35,283 bases of DNA from Rubrivivax sp. (GTDB taxonomy: Bacteria > Pseudomonadota > Gammaproteobacteria > Burkholderiales > Burkholderiaceae_C). Of this stretch, positions 8,879 to 16,790 are shown piece by piece. Positions within the stretch are counted from its first letter, which is position 1; each line of letters starts with the position of its first letter. The stretch spans positions 1-35,283 of the forward strand of contig JAUXVE010000166.1 in the NCBI GenBank assembly GCA_030680415.1, in the 5' to 3' direction. The position numbers were made by a program, and so were the translations under genes. The notes beneath the pieces are model-generated. The model ran no database searches and had not been told where the DNA came from. It saw only the letters and a program-made list of their open reading frames with translations.

Positions 8879-10792
8879 TCACTGGCCGGCCAGGGCGTGT
8901 GCGATGCAGTGCCGTGGCACGGTGGGGCGCGGCACGCGGCCGCTGAACCAGCTGCGCACGTCGGCGTCCAGGCCGATGCCGTGCATGTAGTTGTAGAGCG
9001 CTTTCTTCAGCGCCAGGCCCAACCTGTCGTGATCGACGCCCGTGGCGTCGACGAAGCCGACGTCGTTGCGGGCAAAGGTCGCCTCGGGCAGCGGCTGCAG
9101 CGTGACGCCGTATTGCTCGGGGTGGCGGCCCACCGGCGAATGCACGGTGCAGGCGAAACGGTGGAAGAAGCCCGACTGGATGCAGCCGGCCTCGAACAGC
9201 TGGCGCACGTACTCCAGCGCGTCGACCGTGTCCTGCACCGTCTGCGTCGGGAAGCCGTACATCAGGTAGGCGTGCACCAGGATGCCGGCGTCGGCGAAGG
9301 CCTTGGTGACACGCGCCACCTGTGCCACCGAGACGCCCTTCTTCATGAGCTCGAGCAGGCGGTCGGAGGCGACCTCGAGTCCGCCCGAGATGGCGATGCA
9401 GCCGCTGGCGGCCAGCTGCTGGCACAGCGCCGGGGTGAAGGACTTCTCGAAGCGGATGTTGCCCCACCAGCTGATGGCCACCCGGCGCCGCTGCAGCTCG
9501 GCGGCCAGCGCCTTCAGCGACTTCGGCGGCGCCGCTTCGTCGACGAAGTGAAACCCCGTCTGCCCGGTCTCGCGCACGATCGCCTCGATGCGCTCGACCA
9601 GCGTCTCGGCGGTGGCCGCGTCGTAGCGCGAGATGTAGTCCAGGCTGACGTCGCAGAAGCTGCACTTCTTCCAGTAGCAGCCGTGCGCCACCGTGAGCTT
9701 GTTCCAGCGCCCGTCGCTCCACAGCCGGTGCATGGGGTTGAGCATGTCCAGCAGCGACAGGTAGCTGGCCAGCGGCAGGCCGTCCCAGGTCGGCGTGCCG
9801 ACGTCGGCGAAGGGCACGTCGGCCTCGCCGATGTCGATGTAGCGCACGGCGCCGTCCTGGCGCACGAAGGTGCGCACCAGCCGCGCCGCCGACCGCTGCC
9901 CGCGCCAGTGCTCCAGCAGCGCCAGCAGCGGGCGTTCGCCGGCGTCCAGCGTCACCGCATCGAAGTAGTCGAAGACGCGCGGCTCCTTCAGTTGCCGCAG
10001 TTCGGTGTTGACGAAACCGCCGCCCAGCGCGATGCGCAGCGCGGGATGCGCGGCCTTGATCGCCTGCGCGATGCGCAGGGCGCCGTAGACCGCGCCGGGG
10101 AAGGGCACCGACACCAGCACGACGGTCGGCCGGTGCTCGGCCACCGCCTGCAGCGCCAGCGCCTGCAGCGTGCGGTCCACCAGATTGGGCGGCGCGGCCA
10201 GCGCCTGCGCCAGCGGCTCGAAGCTCGGCTGGCTCATGGCCAAGGACTCGGCGTAGCGAACGAACTCGAAGCGCGGGTCGACGGCGTCGCGCAGCACGTC
10301 GGCGATGTCGTTCAGGTACAGCGTGGCCAGGTGGCGCGCGCGATCGTGCAGCCCCAGGGCGCCGAAGGCCCAGGCCAGGGGGTCGCCGCCTTGCGGGTCG
10401 GCGGGATCGATGTAGACGTCCAGCGTCGCGAAGCGCGGTCCTTCGGGCAGGAAACGACGCGTCACGATGCGGTGCATCAGCGTCGGGTCGCGACCCTGCA
10501 GGAAGGCCAGCGTCGGCGCGATGCTGGTCAGGTAACGCTCGAAGGCGGCATCGAAGGCGTCGACGCGGGGCGTGCGCCGGCCCGCCGGCAGCGCGTGGAT
10601 GCACTCGCGCACCGCCTGCAGCCCCGCGGGCGAGAACAGCTGCAGGACCAGCGCCAGCGCCAGGTCGACCTGCGCCGCCTCGATGCCGCGCGAGCGCAGG
10701 AAGCCGGTCAGGTAGGCCGTGCTCGGGTACGGCGTGTTGAGCTGCGTCATCGGCGGTATCACCGACAGCACGCGTTCGGGCAGGGCGGTCAT
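8879..10792 (-). CDS. Radical SAM protein with B12-binding-like N-terminal region
   Basis: A 637-residue protein of unknown substrate. An N-terminal segment (about 1-330) resembles cobalamin-binding-type radical SAM enzymes: VLSVIPPMTQLNTPYPSTAYLTGFLRS at the start, then VVLVSVPFPGAVYGALRIA and ALGGGFVNTEL near 224-265. No DxHxxG cobalamin-ligand motif is visible, so B12 binding is uncertain. The cluster motif is C372, C377, C380, spaced CX4CX2C and not the usual CX3CX2C. The following GFHFVDEAAPP, ISWWGNIRFEKSF, SGGLEVASDRLLELMKKG and HAYLMYGFPTQT segments are typical of the radical SAM barrel. It lies 20 bp downstream of gpmA on the same strand, likely co-transcribed. It could be a methyltransferase or methylthiotransferase-like enzyme; I cannot choose. 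Confidence 0.82.
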   Translation of the reverse strand: MTALPERVLSVIPPMTQLNTPYPSTAYLTGFLRSRGIEAAQVDLALALVLQLFSPAGLQAVRECIHALPAGRRTPRVDAFDAAFERYLTSIAPTLAFLQGRDPTLMHRIVTRRFLPEGPRFATLDVYIDPADPQGGDPLAWAFGALGLHDRARHLATLYLNDIADVLRDAVDPRFEFVRYAESLAMSQPSFEPLAQALAAPPNLVDRTLQALALQAVAEHRPTVVLVSVPFPGAVYGALRIAQAIKAAHPALRIALGGGFVNTELRQLKEPRVFDYFDAVTLDAGERPLLALLEHWRGQRSAARLVRTFVRQDGAVRYIDIGEADVPFADVGTPTWDGLPLASYLSLLDMLNPMHRLWSDGRWNKLTVAHGCYWKKCSFCDVSLDYISRYDAATAETLVERIEAIVRETGQTGFHFVDEAAPPKSLKALAAELQRRRVAISWWGNIRFEKSFTPALCQQLAASGCIAISGGLEVASDRLLELMKKGVSVAQVARVTKAFADAGILVHAYLMYGFPTQTVQDTVDALEYVRQLFEAGCIQSGFFHRFACTVHSPVGRHPEQYGVTLQPLPEATFARNDVGFVDATGVDHDRLGLALKKALYNYMHGIGLDADVRSWFSGRVPRPTVPRHCIAHALAGQ

Positions 10793-10812
10793 CGGGCGGC
10801 TGCCCGGCGGGT

Positions 10813-11556
10813 TCAGGTCCTGCCTTGTGCGGCGACGGCGGCCGCGGCCTTGGCCGCGGCTTCGGCGTCGCCCAGGTAGTAGTGCCTGAGCGGCCGCAGG
10901 TCGGCGTCGAGCTCGTAGACGAGCGGGATGCCGTTAGGGATGTTCAGGCCCACGATGTCGGCGTCGCTGATGCCGTCGAGGTACTTCACCAGCGCGCGCA
11001 TGCTGTTGCCGTGCGCGGCGATCAGGATGCGCTGGCCGCCGCGGATGGCCGGCGCGATGCGTTCGTGCCAGCAGGGCAGCACCCGCGCCACGGTGTCCCG
11101 CAGGCACTCGGTGAGCGGGATCTGCTCGGCGTCCAGGTGGGCATAGCGGATGTCGCTGCGCTGGCCGCGCGGGTCGGCCGCGTCCAGCGCCGGCGGCGGC
11201 GTGTCGTAGCTGCGACGCCAGATCAGCACCTGTTCGGCGCCGAACTCGCGTGCCATGTCGGCCTTGTTCAGGCCCTGCAGCGCGCCGTAGTGGCGCTCGT
11301 TCAGGCGCCAGTCGTGCAGCACGGGCAGCCAGGTGCGGTCGAGTTCATCGAGGCAGTGCCACAGCGTCCACACCGCGCGCTTGAGCACCGAGGTGTAGGC
11401 GACGTCGAAGTCGCAGCCCGCCTCCTTCAGCAGGCGGCCGGACTGCCGCGCCTGCTCGACGCCGGTGTCGGTGAGCGGCACGTCGGTCCAACCGGTGAAG
11501 CGGTTGTCCAGGTTCCAGGTCGATTCGCCGTGGCGGATGAGAACGAGCTTGTGCAT
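10813..11556 (-). CDS. gpmA: 2,3-bisphosphoglycerate-dependent phosphoglycerate mutase
   Basis: Interconverts 3- and 2-phosphoglycerate in glycolysis and gluconeogenesis, in the cytosol. The 247-residue length equals the family norm. The phosphohistidine motif [10 protein letters not shown] (His9) is at the N-terminus, followed by [26 protein letters not shown], the [10 protein letters not shown] substrate loop, and the second catalytic histidine in [16 protein letters not shown]. Start ATG at 11556 is fixed by the [12 protein letters not shown] beginning; the in-frame extension upstream has no family similarity. The C-terminal 15 residues are Ala-rich. A TAGAAT box ends 7 nt before the ATG. 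Confidence 0.96.
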   Translation of the reverse strand: MHKLVLIRHGESTWNLDNRFTGWTDVPLTDTGVEQARQSGRLLKEAGCDFDVAYTSVLKRAVWTLWHCLDELDRTWLPVLHDWRLNERHYGALQGLNKADMAREFGAEQVLIWRRSYDTPPPALDAADPRGQRSDIRYAHLDAEQIPLTECLRDTVARVLPCWHERIAPAIRGGQRILIAAHGNSMRALVKYLDGISDADIVGLNIPNGIPLVYELDADLRPLRHYYLGDAEAAAKAAAAVAAQGRT

Positions 11557-11563
11557 GGGCCCG

Positions 11564-11573
11564 ATTCTATAAT
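11564..11573. promoter_or_regulatory. Overlapping divergent -10 boxes (gpmA / rhodanese)
   Basis: Plus strand TATAAT at 11568-11573 is a perfect -10 facing the rhodanese gene. On the minus strand TAGAAT (11569-11564) faces gpmA and ends 7 nt before its ATG. The two boxes share two base pairs, so the two RNA polymerases should exclude one another. -35 hexamers are not recognisable on either side. Confidence 0.5.
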
Positions 11574-11611
11574 TCGCGGTTTTGCACCATTCCCTGCAAC
11601 CTGGGCGAGCC

Positions 11612-12022
11612 GTGAAGTTCTTCGTCGACAACTGGATCCTTCTCCTCGTGGCCTTCGCCTCGGGCGCCATGCTGGTGTGGCCCATGGTGCGTCGCGGCGG
11701 CGGCGGGCTGTCGGTCGGCACCGCCGAAGCGGTGCGCCTGATCAACCGCGAGAAGGGCGTGCTCATCGATGTCGGCGAGCCGGCCGAATTCGCCGCCGGC
11801 CACGCCGCCGGTGCGCGCAACGTGCCGCTGGGCAGGCTCGAGGGTGCCAAGGAGGTGCCGAGCAACAAGGCGCTGCCCCTGGTGCTGCTGTGCGCGTCGG
11901 GCGCACGTGCCGGCCGCGCCGCCGCAATGCTGCGCAAGGCGGGTCATGAAAAGGCAGTTTCGCTGGCCGGCGGCACGGCGGCCTGGCGCGAGGCCGGCTT
12001 CCCTGTCGAGAAGTCGGCTTGA
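11612..12022 (+). CDS. Membrane-anchored rhodanese-like protein
   Basis: A 136-residue single-domain rhodanese with an N-terminal membrane segment ([21 protein letters not shown], about residues 3-23). The catalytic loop is C-A-S-G-A-R (Cys near residue 95), the CxxGxR form able to carry a persulfide. The preceding [25 protein letters not shown] is the usual first half of the fold, although the common D-x-R is D-V-G here. I chose the GTG at 11612 because the protein then begins right before the membrane helix; an in-frame TTG at 11582 would add ten residues. It heads the grxC-secB-gpsA group, a frequent arrangement in Burkholderiales; the physiological sulfur acceptor is unknown. Confidence 0.88.
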   Translation: MKFFVDNWILLLVAFASGAMLVWPMVRRGGGGLSVGTAEAVRLINREKGVLIDVGEPAEFAAGHAAGARNVPLGRLEGAKEVPSNKALPLVLLCASGARAGRAAAMLRKAGHEKAVSLAGGTAAWREAGFPVEKSA

Positions 12023-12089
12023 CGACGCTGCCGGCATGGGCTTGCATGCCCATTGAACAATCCGGCCTCTCAAGTCCGAGGATGAGCCG

Positions 12090-12347
12090 ATGAACCCGGT
12101 GAAGATGTACACCACCCAGGTGTGCCCGTTCTGTCTGCGCGCCAAGGCGCTGCTCAAGCAGCGCGGCGTGCAGGTCATCGAGGAGATCCGCATCGACCTC
12201 GACCCGGACGAGCGCGCGCGCATGATGAAGCTCACCGGCCGCCGCACGGTGCCGCAGATCTTCATCGGCGACACCCACGTCGGCGGTTGCGACGAGCTCA
12301 TCGCGCTCGACCAGCGCGGCGCCTTGCTGCCCCTGCTGGGGGCTTGA
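12090..12347 (+). CDS. grxC: Glutaredoxin 3
   Basis: An 85-residue monothiol/dithiol oxidoreductase of the thioredoxin fold that reduces protein disulfides and glutathione mixed disulfides in the cytosol. The dithiol site CPFC is at residues 12-15, followed by the cis-Pro motif TVPQIFIG and the glutathione-binding [10 protein letters not shown]. Size and sequence match GrxC. A GAGGA-type ribosome site lies about 8 nt before the ATG. It sits 67 bp after the rhodanese gene and 113 bp before secB. Confidence 0.96.
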   Translation: MNPVKMYTTQVCPFCLRAKALLKQRGVQVIEEIRIDLDPDERARMMKLTGRRTVPQIFIGDTHVGGCDELIALDQRGALLPLLGA

Positions 12348-12393
12348 TCGCACCGGTCGGCGTCTGGCGGGCCGGCCGGCATCGGCGCTCGGT

Positions 12394-12399
12394 GATAAT
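12394..12399 (+). promoter_or_regulatory. Possible -10 box for secB
   Basis: GATAAT (5 of 6 to consensus) lies in the 113-bp grxC-secB gap, 61 bp before the secB ATG. No convincing -35 accompanies it. It may give secB-gpsA transcription independent of grxC. Confidence 0.3.
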
Positions 12400-12460
12400 C
12401 GAAAGCTTCGGTTTGCACGCCATCCGGCGGCGAGCTTTGACTACACGGAACACCCCCACC

Positions 12461-12934
12461 ATGGCCGACGAGACCCCTGTCTTCCAGATCCAGCGCATGT
12501 ACCTCAAGGACCTGTCGCTGGAGCAGCCGAATTCACCGCAAATCCTGCTCGAGCAGTCGCAGCCGCAGGTCGACATCAACCTGGGCATGGCCGCCGACTC
12601 GGTGGCCGACGGCATCTTCGAAGTCACCGTCACCGCCACCGTCACGACCAAGGTCAAGGACAAGGTGCTGTTCCTGGTCGAGGCCAAGCAGGCCGGCATC
12701 TTCGAGATCCGCCACGTGCCGCAGGACCAGATGCAGGGCATCATCAGCATCGTCTGCCCGCAGATGATCTACCCCTACCTGCGCGCCATCGTCTCCGACG
12801 TCTGCACGCGCGCCGGCTTCCCGCCGATCCTGCTCACCGAAGTCAACTTCCAGGCCATGTTCGAGGCGCAGCAGCAGCAGGCCGCGGCGGCGCAGGGCGG
12901 CAACGGCTCGCCCATCATCACCACGGTCAACTGA
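12461..12934 (+). CDS. secB: Protein-export chaperone SecB
   Basis: A cytosolic tetrameric chaperone that keeps preproteins unfolded and hands them to SecA. The 157-residue protein has the family hallmarks [20 protein letters not shown] near the N-terminus, [13 protein letters not shown] in the middle, and [32 protein letters not shown], ending in a Gln/Ala-rich tail. The ATG at 12461 begins [11 protein letters not shown], matching other betaproteobacterial SecB; the open frame extends much further upstream over grxC but is not family-like there. gpsA follows 34 bp later, as in E. coli (grxC-secB-gpsA). Confidence 0.97.
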   Translation: MADETPVFQIQRMYLKDLSLEQPNSPQILLEQSQPQVDINLGMAADSVADGIFEVTVTATVTTKVKDKVLFLVEAKQAGIFEIRHVPQDQMQGIISIVCPQMIYPYLRAIVSDVCTRAGFPPILLTEVNFQAMFEAQQQQAAAAQGGNGSPIITTVN

Positions 12935-12968
12935 CGGTCCGCGCGCCCGCCCCGGCCGGCGCCCTTCG

Positions 12969-13964
12969 ATGAGAATCGCCCTGCTCGGCGCCGGTGCCTG
13001 GGGAACGGCGCTGGGCATCGCGGCCGCGGCGCGTCACGACGTGCTGCTGTGGGCGCGCGACGCGGCCCAGGCCGCCGCGATGTCGCGCGACAGCTGCAAC
13101 CGCCGCTACCTGCCGGAAGTGCTGCTGCCCGCTGCGCTGCGCGTCACCGCCAGCCGTGACGAGGCGCTGGCCCATGCCCAGGGCGGCCTGACCGTGATTG
13201 CCACCCCGATGGCCGGGCTGCGCGAGCAGTTGGCGACCCTGCCCGACGAGCGCGCCGCGCTGTGGCTGTGCAAGGGCTTCGAGGCCGGCAGCGGCGCGCT
13301 CGGCCACGAGATCTCGCGCCAGGTGCGGCCCGGGCGGCCCTGCGGCGTGCTGTCGGGTCCCAGCTTCGCGCTCGAAGTCGCGCGCGGCCAGCCCACCGCG
13401 CTGGTGGCGGCCAGCGGCGACGCCGCACTCGTGGCGGCTGCCGTCGAGGCCTTCCACGGCGACGCACTGCGCGTCTACACATCCAGCGACATCATCGGCG
13501 TCGAGGTCGGCGGCGCGGTGAAGAACGTGCTCGCCATCGCCACCGGCATCGTCGACGGCATGCCAGAAGCCGGCCTCAACGCGCGCGCCGCGCTCATCAC
13601 GCGCGGGCTGGCCGAGATCACGCGGCTGGGCCTGGCGCTGGGCGCACGCGCCGAGACCTTCATGGGCTTGTCGGGGCTGGGCGACCTCGTGCTCACCGCC
13701 ACCGGCGAGCTGTCGCGCAACCGCCGTGTCGGCCTGCTGCTGGCCGCCGGGCAGGCGCTGCCCGATGTGCTCGATGCGCTGGGCCATGTCGCCGAAGGCG
13801 TGTTGAGCGCCGCCACCGTACTGGCTCGCGCCCGCGCGCTGGGCGTGGAGATGCCGATCACCGAAGCCGTGGTCGAAGTGCTCGAAGGCCGCGTCGCACC
13901 GGCGCAGGCCATGGCGCGGCTGATGGGCCGTCAGGCGCGCGCCGAAAGCCCGACCGGCTCCTAG
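12969..13964 (+). CDS. gpsA: NAD(P)H-dependent glycerol-3-phosphate dehydrogenase
   Basis: Reduces dihydroxyacetone phosphate to sn-glycerol-3-phosphate for phospholipid synthesis. In 331 residues it has the dinucleotide-binding [10 protein letters not shown] (7-16), [17 protein letters not shown], the catalytic-lysine segment [31 protein letters not shown], and [20 protein letters not shown]. All fit GpsA over the full length. The stop TAG overlaps the convergent trmL stop at a shared CTAG. Confidence 0.96.
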   Translation: MRIALLGAGAWGTALGIAAAARHDVLLWARDAAQAAAMSRDSCNRRYLPEVLLPAALRVTASRDEALAHAQGGLTVIATPMAGLREQLATLPDERAALWLCKGFEAGSGALGHEISRQVRPGRPCGVLSGPSFALEVARGQPTALVAASGDAALVAAAVEAFHGDALRVYTSSDIIGVEVGGAVKNVLAIATGIVDGMPEAGLNARAALITRGLAEITRLGLALGARAETFMGLSGLGDLVLTATGELSRNRRVGLLLAAGQALPDVLDALGHVAEGVLSAATVLARARALGVEMPITEAVVEVLEGRVAPAQAMARLMGRQARAESPTGS

Positions 13965-14431
13965 ACCGAGCCGGCGTAGCCGTTGCGCCGCCAGGCCTCG
14001 AACACGGCCACGGCGACGGCGTTGCTCAAATTCAGGCTGCGTTGCCCGGCACGCATCGGCAGCCGCACCCGCTGCGCGGGCGCGAAACTGTCGCGCAGTG
14101 GTGCGGGCAGGCCGGCGGATTCGTTGCCGAACACGAGCCAGTCGCCGGCTTGCCAAGGCACGTCGGCCAGCGGCCGCGCGCCGCGCGTGGTGAAGGCGTA
14201 GCAGTGCGCCGGGTCGGGCGCTTCGGCCTGCAGCAGCGCGCTCCAGGACGCATGGCGGCGCACGCTCACGTACTCGTGGTAATCGAGCCCGGCGCGCTGC
14301 AGCAGCCGGTCTTCCATCGCAAAGCCCAGCGGCTCCACCAGGTGCAGCGTGCAGCCGGTGTTGGCCGCCAGGCGGATCACGTTGCCGGTGTTGGGCGGGA
14401 TCTCGGGGGTGACGAGGACGATGTGGAACAT
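13961..14431 (-). CDS. trmL: tRNA (cytidine/uridine-34 2'-O)-methyltransferase
   Basis: SPOUT-class enzyme that 2'-O-methylates the wobble base of leucine tRNAs using S-adenosylmethionine. The 156-residue protein opens [22 protein letters not shown], has LVEPLGF, and shows the trefoil-knot SAM motifs [10 protein letters not shown] and [16 protein letters not shown]. The ATG at 14431 gives the family start; the upstream in-frame extension is ignored because it overlaps comF. It lies 5 bp after comF on the same strand, so the pair should be co-transcribed, and it ends tail-to-tail with gpsA. Confidence 0.94.
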   Translation of the reverse strand: MFHIVLVTPEIPPNTGNVIRLAANTGCTLHLVEPLGFAMEDRLLQRAGLDYHEYVSVRRHASWSALLQAEAPDPAHCYAFTTRGARPLADVPWQAGDWLVFGNESAGLPAPLRDSFAPAQRVRLPMRAGQRSLNLSNAVAVAVFEAWRRNGYAGSV

Positions 14432-14436
14432 GCGCT

Positions 14437-15141
14437 TCAGTGGTCGGGCGTGCGCGCCACCACCCACACGTCCACCGCCGTCGCGCCGCCGCGCAGCACA
14501 GCCGCGGCAGCCTCGCGTGCGGTGGCGCCGGTGGTCATCACGTCATCGACCAGCGCCACGCGGGCGCCCTGCAGTTCGCCGCGGCGGCGCGGGTCGACCA
14601 TGAAGGCGCCGCGCAGGTGGCGCTGGCGTTCGGCGCGGCCGAGATCGGCCTGGTGCAGGCTGTCCGCGGGCCGCCACAGCAGCTGGGCGTCGGCCGCCAC
14701 GCCCAGCGCCGGTGCCAGCCGGCGCGCCAGCTCCCAGGCCTGGTTGTAGCCGCGCTCGGCCAGCCGCGCGGGCGCCAGCGGCATCGGCACCACGATGGCG
14801 GGCAGGGGCGCAGCCGCAGCGCGCACGGCGGCCAGCAGGCGTTCGGCGAGCGGGGTCGCGAGTTCCGGGCGGCCCTGGAACTTGAAGGCGGCGATCAGCG
14901 CATCCCAGGGGAAGGCATAGTCTGCAGCGCACACCGTCTGTTCGAACGGTGGCGGGTCGCGCAGGCAGGCGCCACAGGCCGCTGCCGGCAGGCCCAGCCG
15001 CAGCCCGCAGCGGCTGCAGCGCGGCGCGGCGGCGGCAAAGCGCGACACGCAATCGCCGCACAGCGCCGCGTCGGCCCACTGCCGGCAGACCTCGCACTGG
15101 CTGCTCAGTGTGGCAAGGGCAGCATGGGCAAAGTGCGGCAT
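14437..15141 (-). CDS. comF: ComF family phosphoribosyltransferase-like protein
   Basis: A 234-residue ComF/GntX homologue. The N-terminal half has a Cys-rich zinc-ribbon arrangement (CEVC, CGDC, CSRC, CGAC between residues 16 and 59) and the C-terminal half is a type I phosphoribosyltransferase domain with the PRPP loop VALVDDVMTTGAT and the PMPLAPARLAERGYNQAWELAR segment. In naturally competent bacteria ComF is needed for DNA uptake into the cytosol; in others its role is unclear. No other competence genes are in the window. The start is divergent from the methyltransferase with only 20 bp between ATGs. Confidence 0.92.
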   Translation of the reverse strand: MPHFAHAALATLSSQCEVCRQWADAALCGDCVSRFAAAAPRCSRCGLRLGLPAAACGACLRDPPPFEQTVCAADYAFPWDALIAAFKFQGRPELATPLAERLLAAVRAAAAPLPAIVVPMPLAPARLAERGYNQAWELARRLAPALGVAADAQLLWRPADSLHQADLGRAERQRHLRGAFMVDPRRRGELQGARVALVDDVMTTGATAREAAAAVLRGGATAVDVWVVARTPDH

Positions 15142-15147
15142 CGGCTC

Positions 15148-15155
15148 AATATACT
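15148..15155. promoter_or_regulatory. Interlocked divergent -10 boxes (comF / BioC-like gene)
   Basis: The entire gap between two divergent ATGs is 20 bp (15142-15161). Plus strand TATACT (15150-15155) ends 6 nt before the ATG at 15162. Minus strand TATATT (15153-15148) ends 6 nt before the ATG at 15141. Both hexamers match 5 of 6 to TATAAT and share four base pairs. With this geometry the first transcribed base would be the A of each ATG, predicting leaderless mRNAs in both directions. Confidence 0.5.
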
Positions 15156-15161
15156 GCCCGC

Positions 15162-16085
15162 ATGGCCCCCCCCGAGCGCAGCGCCCGCCGACCGCTCGAC
15201 ACGGTGGCGCTGGCGCGTGTCCAGCAGCGGCTGCAGCGCGCCGACAGCGCGCCCTGGCTGCACGGCGAAGTCGCGCGGCGCATGGCCGAACGGCTGCCGA
15301 TCATCAAGCTGCAGCCCGCGCGCGTCATCGACTGGGGCGCCTTCCTGGGCGCCAGCCGTGCCGTGCTGGCTGCCGCCTACCCGCGGGCACGCCTGCTCGC
15401 GGTCGAGCCCGACGCCTGGCGGCGCGATGCCACCGCGGCGGCGCTGGAGCCCCCCTGGTGGTCGCCGCGTCGCTGGACCACGGCCACGCCGGCGGTGGTC
15501 GCCGAAGCCGAGCTCGGCGCCGGCCAGGGCCAGTTGCTGTGGTCCAACATGGGGCTGCACGGCGCCGTCGACCCGCAGGCCGTGATGAAGGCCTGGCACC
15601 GGGCGCTGGAGGTCGACGGCTTCCTGATGTTTTCGACCCTCGGCCCGGGCTCGCTGCAGGGCCTGCGCGCGCTCTACGCGGCCATGGCCTGGCCGCCGCC
15701 GCACGCGCCCTTCGTCGACATGCACGACCTGGGTGACATGCTGTTGGAGGCCGGCTTTGCAGAGCCGGTGATGGACCAGGAGACGATCACGCTGACCTGG
15801 CCCACGGGCCAGGCGCTGCTGGCCGAATTGCGCCAGCTCGGCGGCAATGTCGACCTGCAACGCCATGCCGGCGTGCGCACGCCGCGCTGGCGCGACCGGC
15901 TGGCCCAGGGCCTGCAGGCCGCTGCGTGCGAGGGGGAAGGCGCGGGTCAACGTCCGCGTCTGGCCTTCGAGGTGGTCTACGGCCATGCCTTGCGCGCCGC
16001 GCCGCGCCCGCGCGTGGCCGCCTCGACCACCTTGCCGCTGGCGGACCTGCGGGCCATGGTTCGTGCGGGCCGTCGTCAGGCCTGA
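15162..16085 (+). CDS. BioC-like SAM-dependent methyltransferase
   Basis: A 307-residue protein resembling malonyl-ACP O-methyltransferase (BioC), which starts the pimelate arm of biotin synthesis. Family-like features are LDTVALARVQQRLQRADSAPWLHGEVARRMAERL, the late GFLMFSTLGPGSLQGLRALY, FVDMHDLGDMLLEAGFAEPVMDQETITLTW, and FEVVYGHAL near the end. The SAM motif I is degenerate: VIDWGAFLGAS in place of the usual DxGCGxG, and the protein is longer than E. coli BioC (251). The ATG is 6 nt after a TATACT box with no Shine-Dalgarno. No bio genes are adjacent, so biotin synthesis is only the best guess. Confidence 0.75.
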   Translation: MAPPERSARRPLDTVALARVQQRLQRADSAPWLHGEVARRMAERLPIIKLQPARVIDWGAFLGASRAVLAAAYPRARLLAVEPDAWRRDATAAALEPPWWSPRRWTTATPAVVAEAELGAGQGQLLWSNMGLHGAVDPQAVMKAWHRALEVDGFLMFSTLGPGSLQGLRALYAAMAWPPPHAPFVDMHDLGDMLLEAGFAEPVMDQETITLTWPTGQALLAELRQLGGNVDLQRHAGVRTPRWRDRLAQGLQAAACEGEGAGQRPRLAFEVVYGHALRAAPRPRVAASTTLPLADLRAMVRAGRRQA

Positions 16086-16112
16086 GGCGCGGCAGCGCCC
16101 GGTCCTCTGCGC

Positions 16113-16118
16113 TATGAT
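16113..16118 (+). promoter_or_regulatory. Possible -10 box for the cytochrome oxidase operon
   Basis: TATGAT (5 of 6) lies in the 111-bp gap before the DUF2244 gene, 78 bp upstream of its ATG, which would leave a leader of about 70 nt. No clear -35. A short 5-bp hairpin (GCCCA/TGGGC, 16123-16135) follows it. Confidence 0.35.
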
Positions 16119-16196
16119 TCGCGCCCATTGTGGGCAGGCCCGGGGAGTCAGGGGGTCGAGCGTTGATCGCCACGCCCCGACTCTTCACGCACCCGG

Positions 16197-16778
16197 ATGA
16201 CCGCCACTTTCGCAACCAGCCCATGGTCCTTGCCGCCCGGCGCGCCCCGCAGCGCGCCCTGGCAGTTCGGTCGTGAGGTCGTGCTGTCCGGCCTGCAAGG
16301 CGCGCCGCGCGCGCTGCAGTGGCGGCTCAGGCGCAATTGCTCGATCACGCCGCGCCAGTTCGGTGCCGTGTTCCTGTGGCTGTGTCTGGCCTCGCTGCTG
16401 ATCGGCGGCTTCTTCTACCACCAGGGCGCGCCGCTGGTGCTGGCCTTCACCGCGCTCGAGCTCGTGCTCGTGGGCGTCGCGCTGCTGGTGTTCGCGCGCC
16501 ACGCCGCAGACCATGAGACCCTCACGCTGGCGGGCCGCTCGCTGCAGGTCGAGCAGTGTTGTGCCAGCCGCGTCGAGAGCACCGAATTCCTGGCCGACTG
16601 GCTGACCGTCGAGCCGGCTGCCGGCCAGGGCTCGCTGGTCGAGCTTTCAGGCCGCGGCCAGACCATCCGCGTCGGCCGCTACCTGCGACCCGAGCTGCGC
16701 GCCGCCTTCGCGCGCGAGCTGCGCCTGGCGCTGCGCCAGGCGCACGCGAAGACCGCGCCCGAACCCGCTACGAACTGA
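16197..16778 (+). CDS. DUF2244 family membrane protein
   Basis: A 193-residue protein of the DUF2244 family, function unknown, typically encoded next to cytochrome oxidase genes in proteobacteria. It has the conserved RRNCSITPRQF box just before two adjacent membrane helices (about residues 57-76 and 80-98), then a soluble C-terminal part with SLVELSGRGQTIRVGRYLRPELRAAFARELRLAL. The position right before coxB suggests a role in oxidase assembly or stability, but that is inference. The start is the ATG at 16197; no strong ribosome site precedes it. Confidence 0.85.
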   Translation: MTATFATSPWSLPPGAPRSAPWQFGREVVLSGLQGAPRALQWRLRRNCSITPRQFGAVFLWLCLASLLIGGFFYHQGAPLVLAFTALELVLVGVALLVFARHAADHETLTLAGRSLQVEQCCASRVESTEFLADWLTVEPAAGQGSLVELSGRGQTIRVGRYLRPELRAAFARELRLALRQAHAKTAPEPATN

Positions 16779-16790
16779 GAGCCTGTGAAG

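Noticed and set aside
8130..10604. 824-codon minus-strand open frame covering the Prs homologue and the radical SAM gene
   Set aside because: It is a different frame of the region encoding the radical SAM protein plus the antisense of the Prs homologue; Arg/Ala/Gly-rich and no domain is visible.
11582..11611. TTG start ten codons upstream for the rhodanese
   Set aside because: It lies about 8 nt after the TATAAT box with no ribosome site; the GTG at 11612 places the membrane helix at the usual position. It remains possible.
2774..15141. Three phosphoribosyltransferase-fold genes (pyrR, prs homologue, comF) as one functional system
   Set aside because: ComF is on the other strand in a separate unit with different neighbours; only the shared PRPP-loop fold links them.
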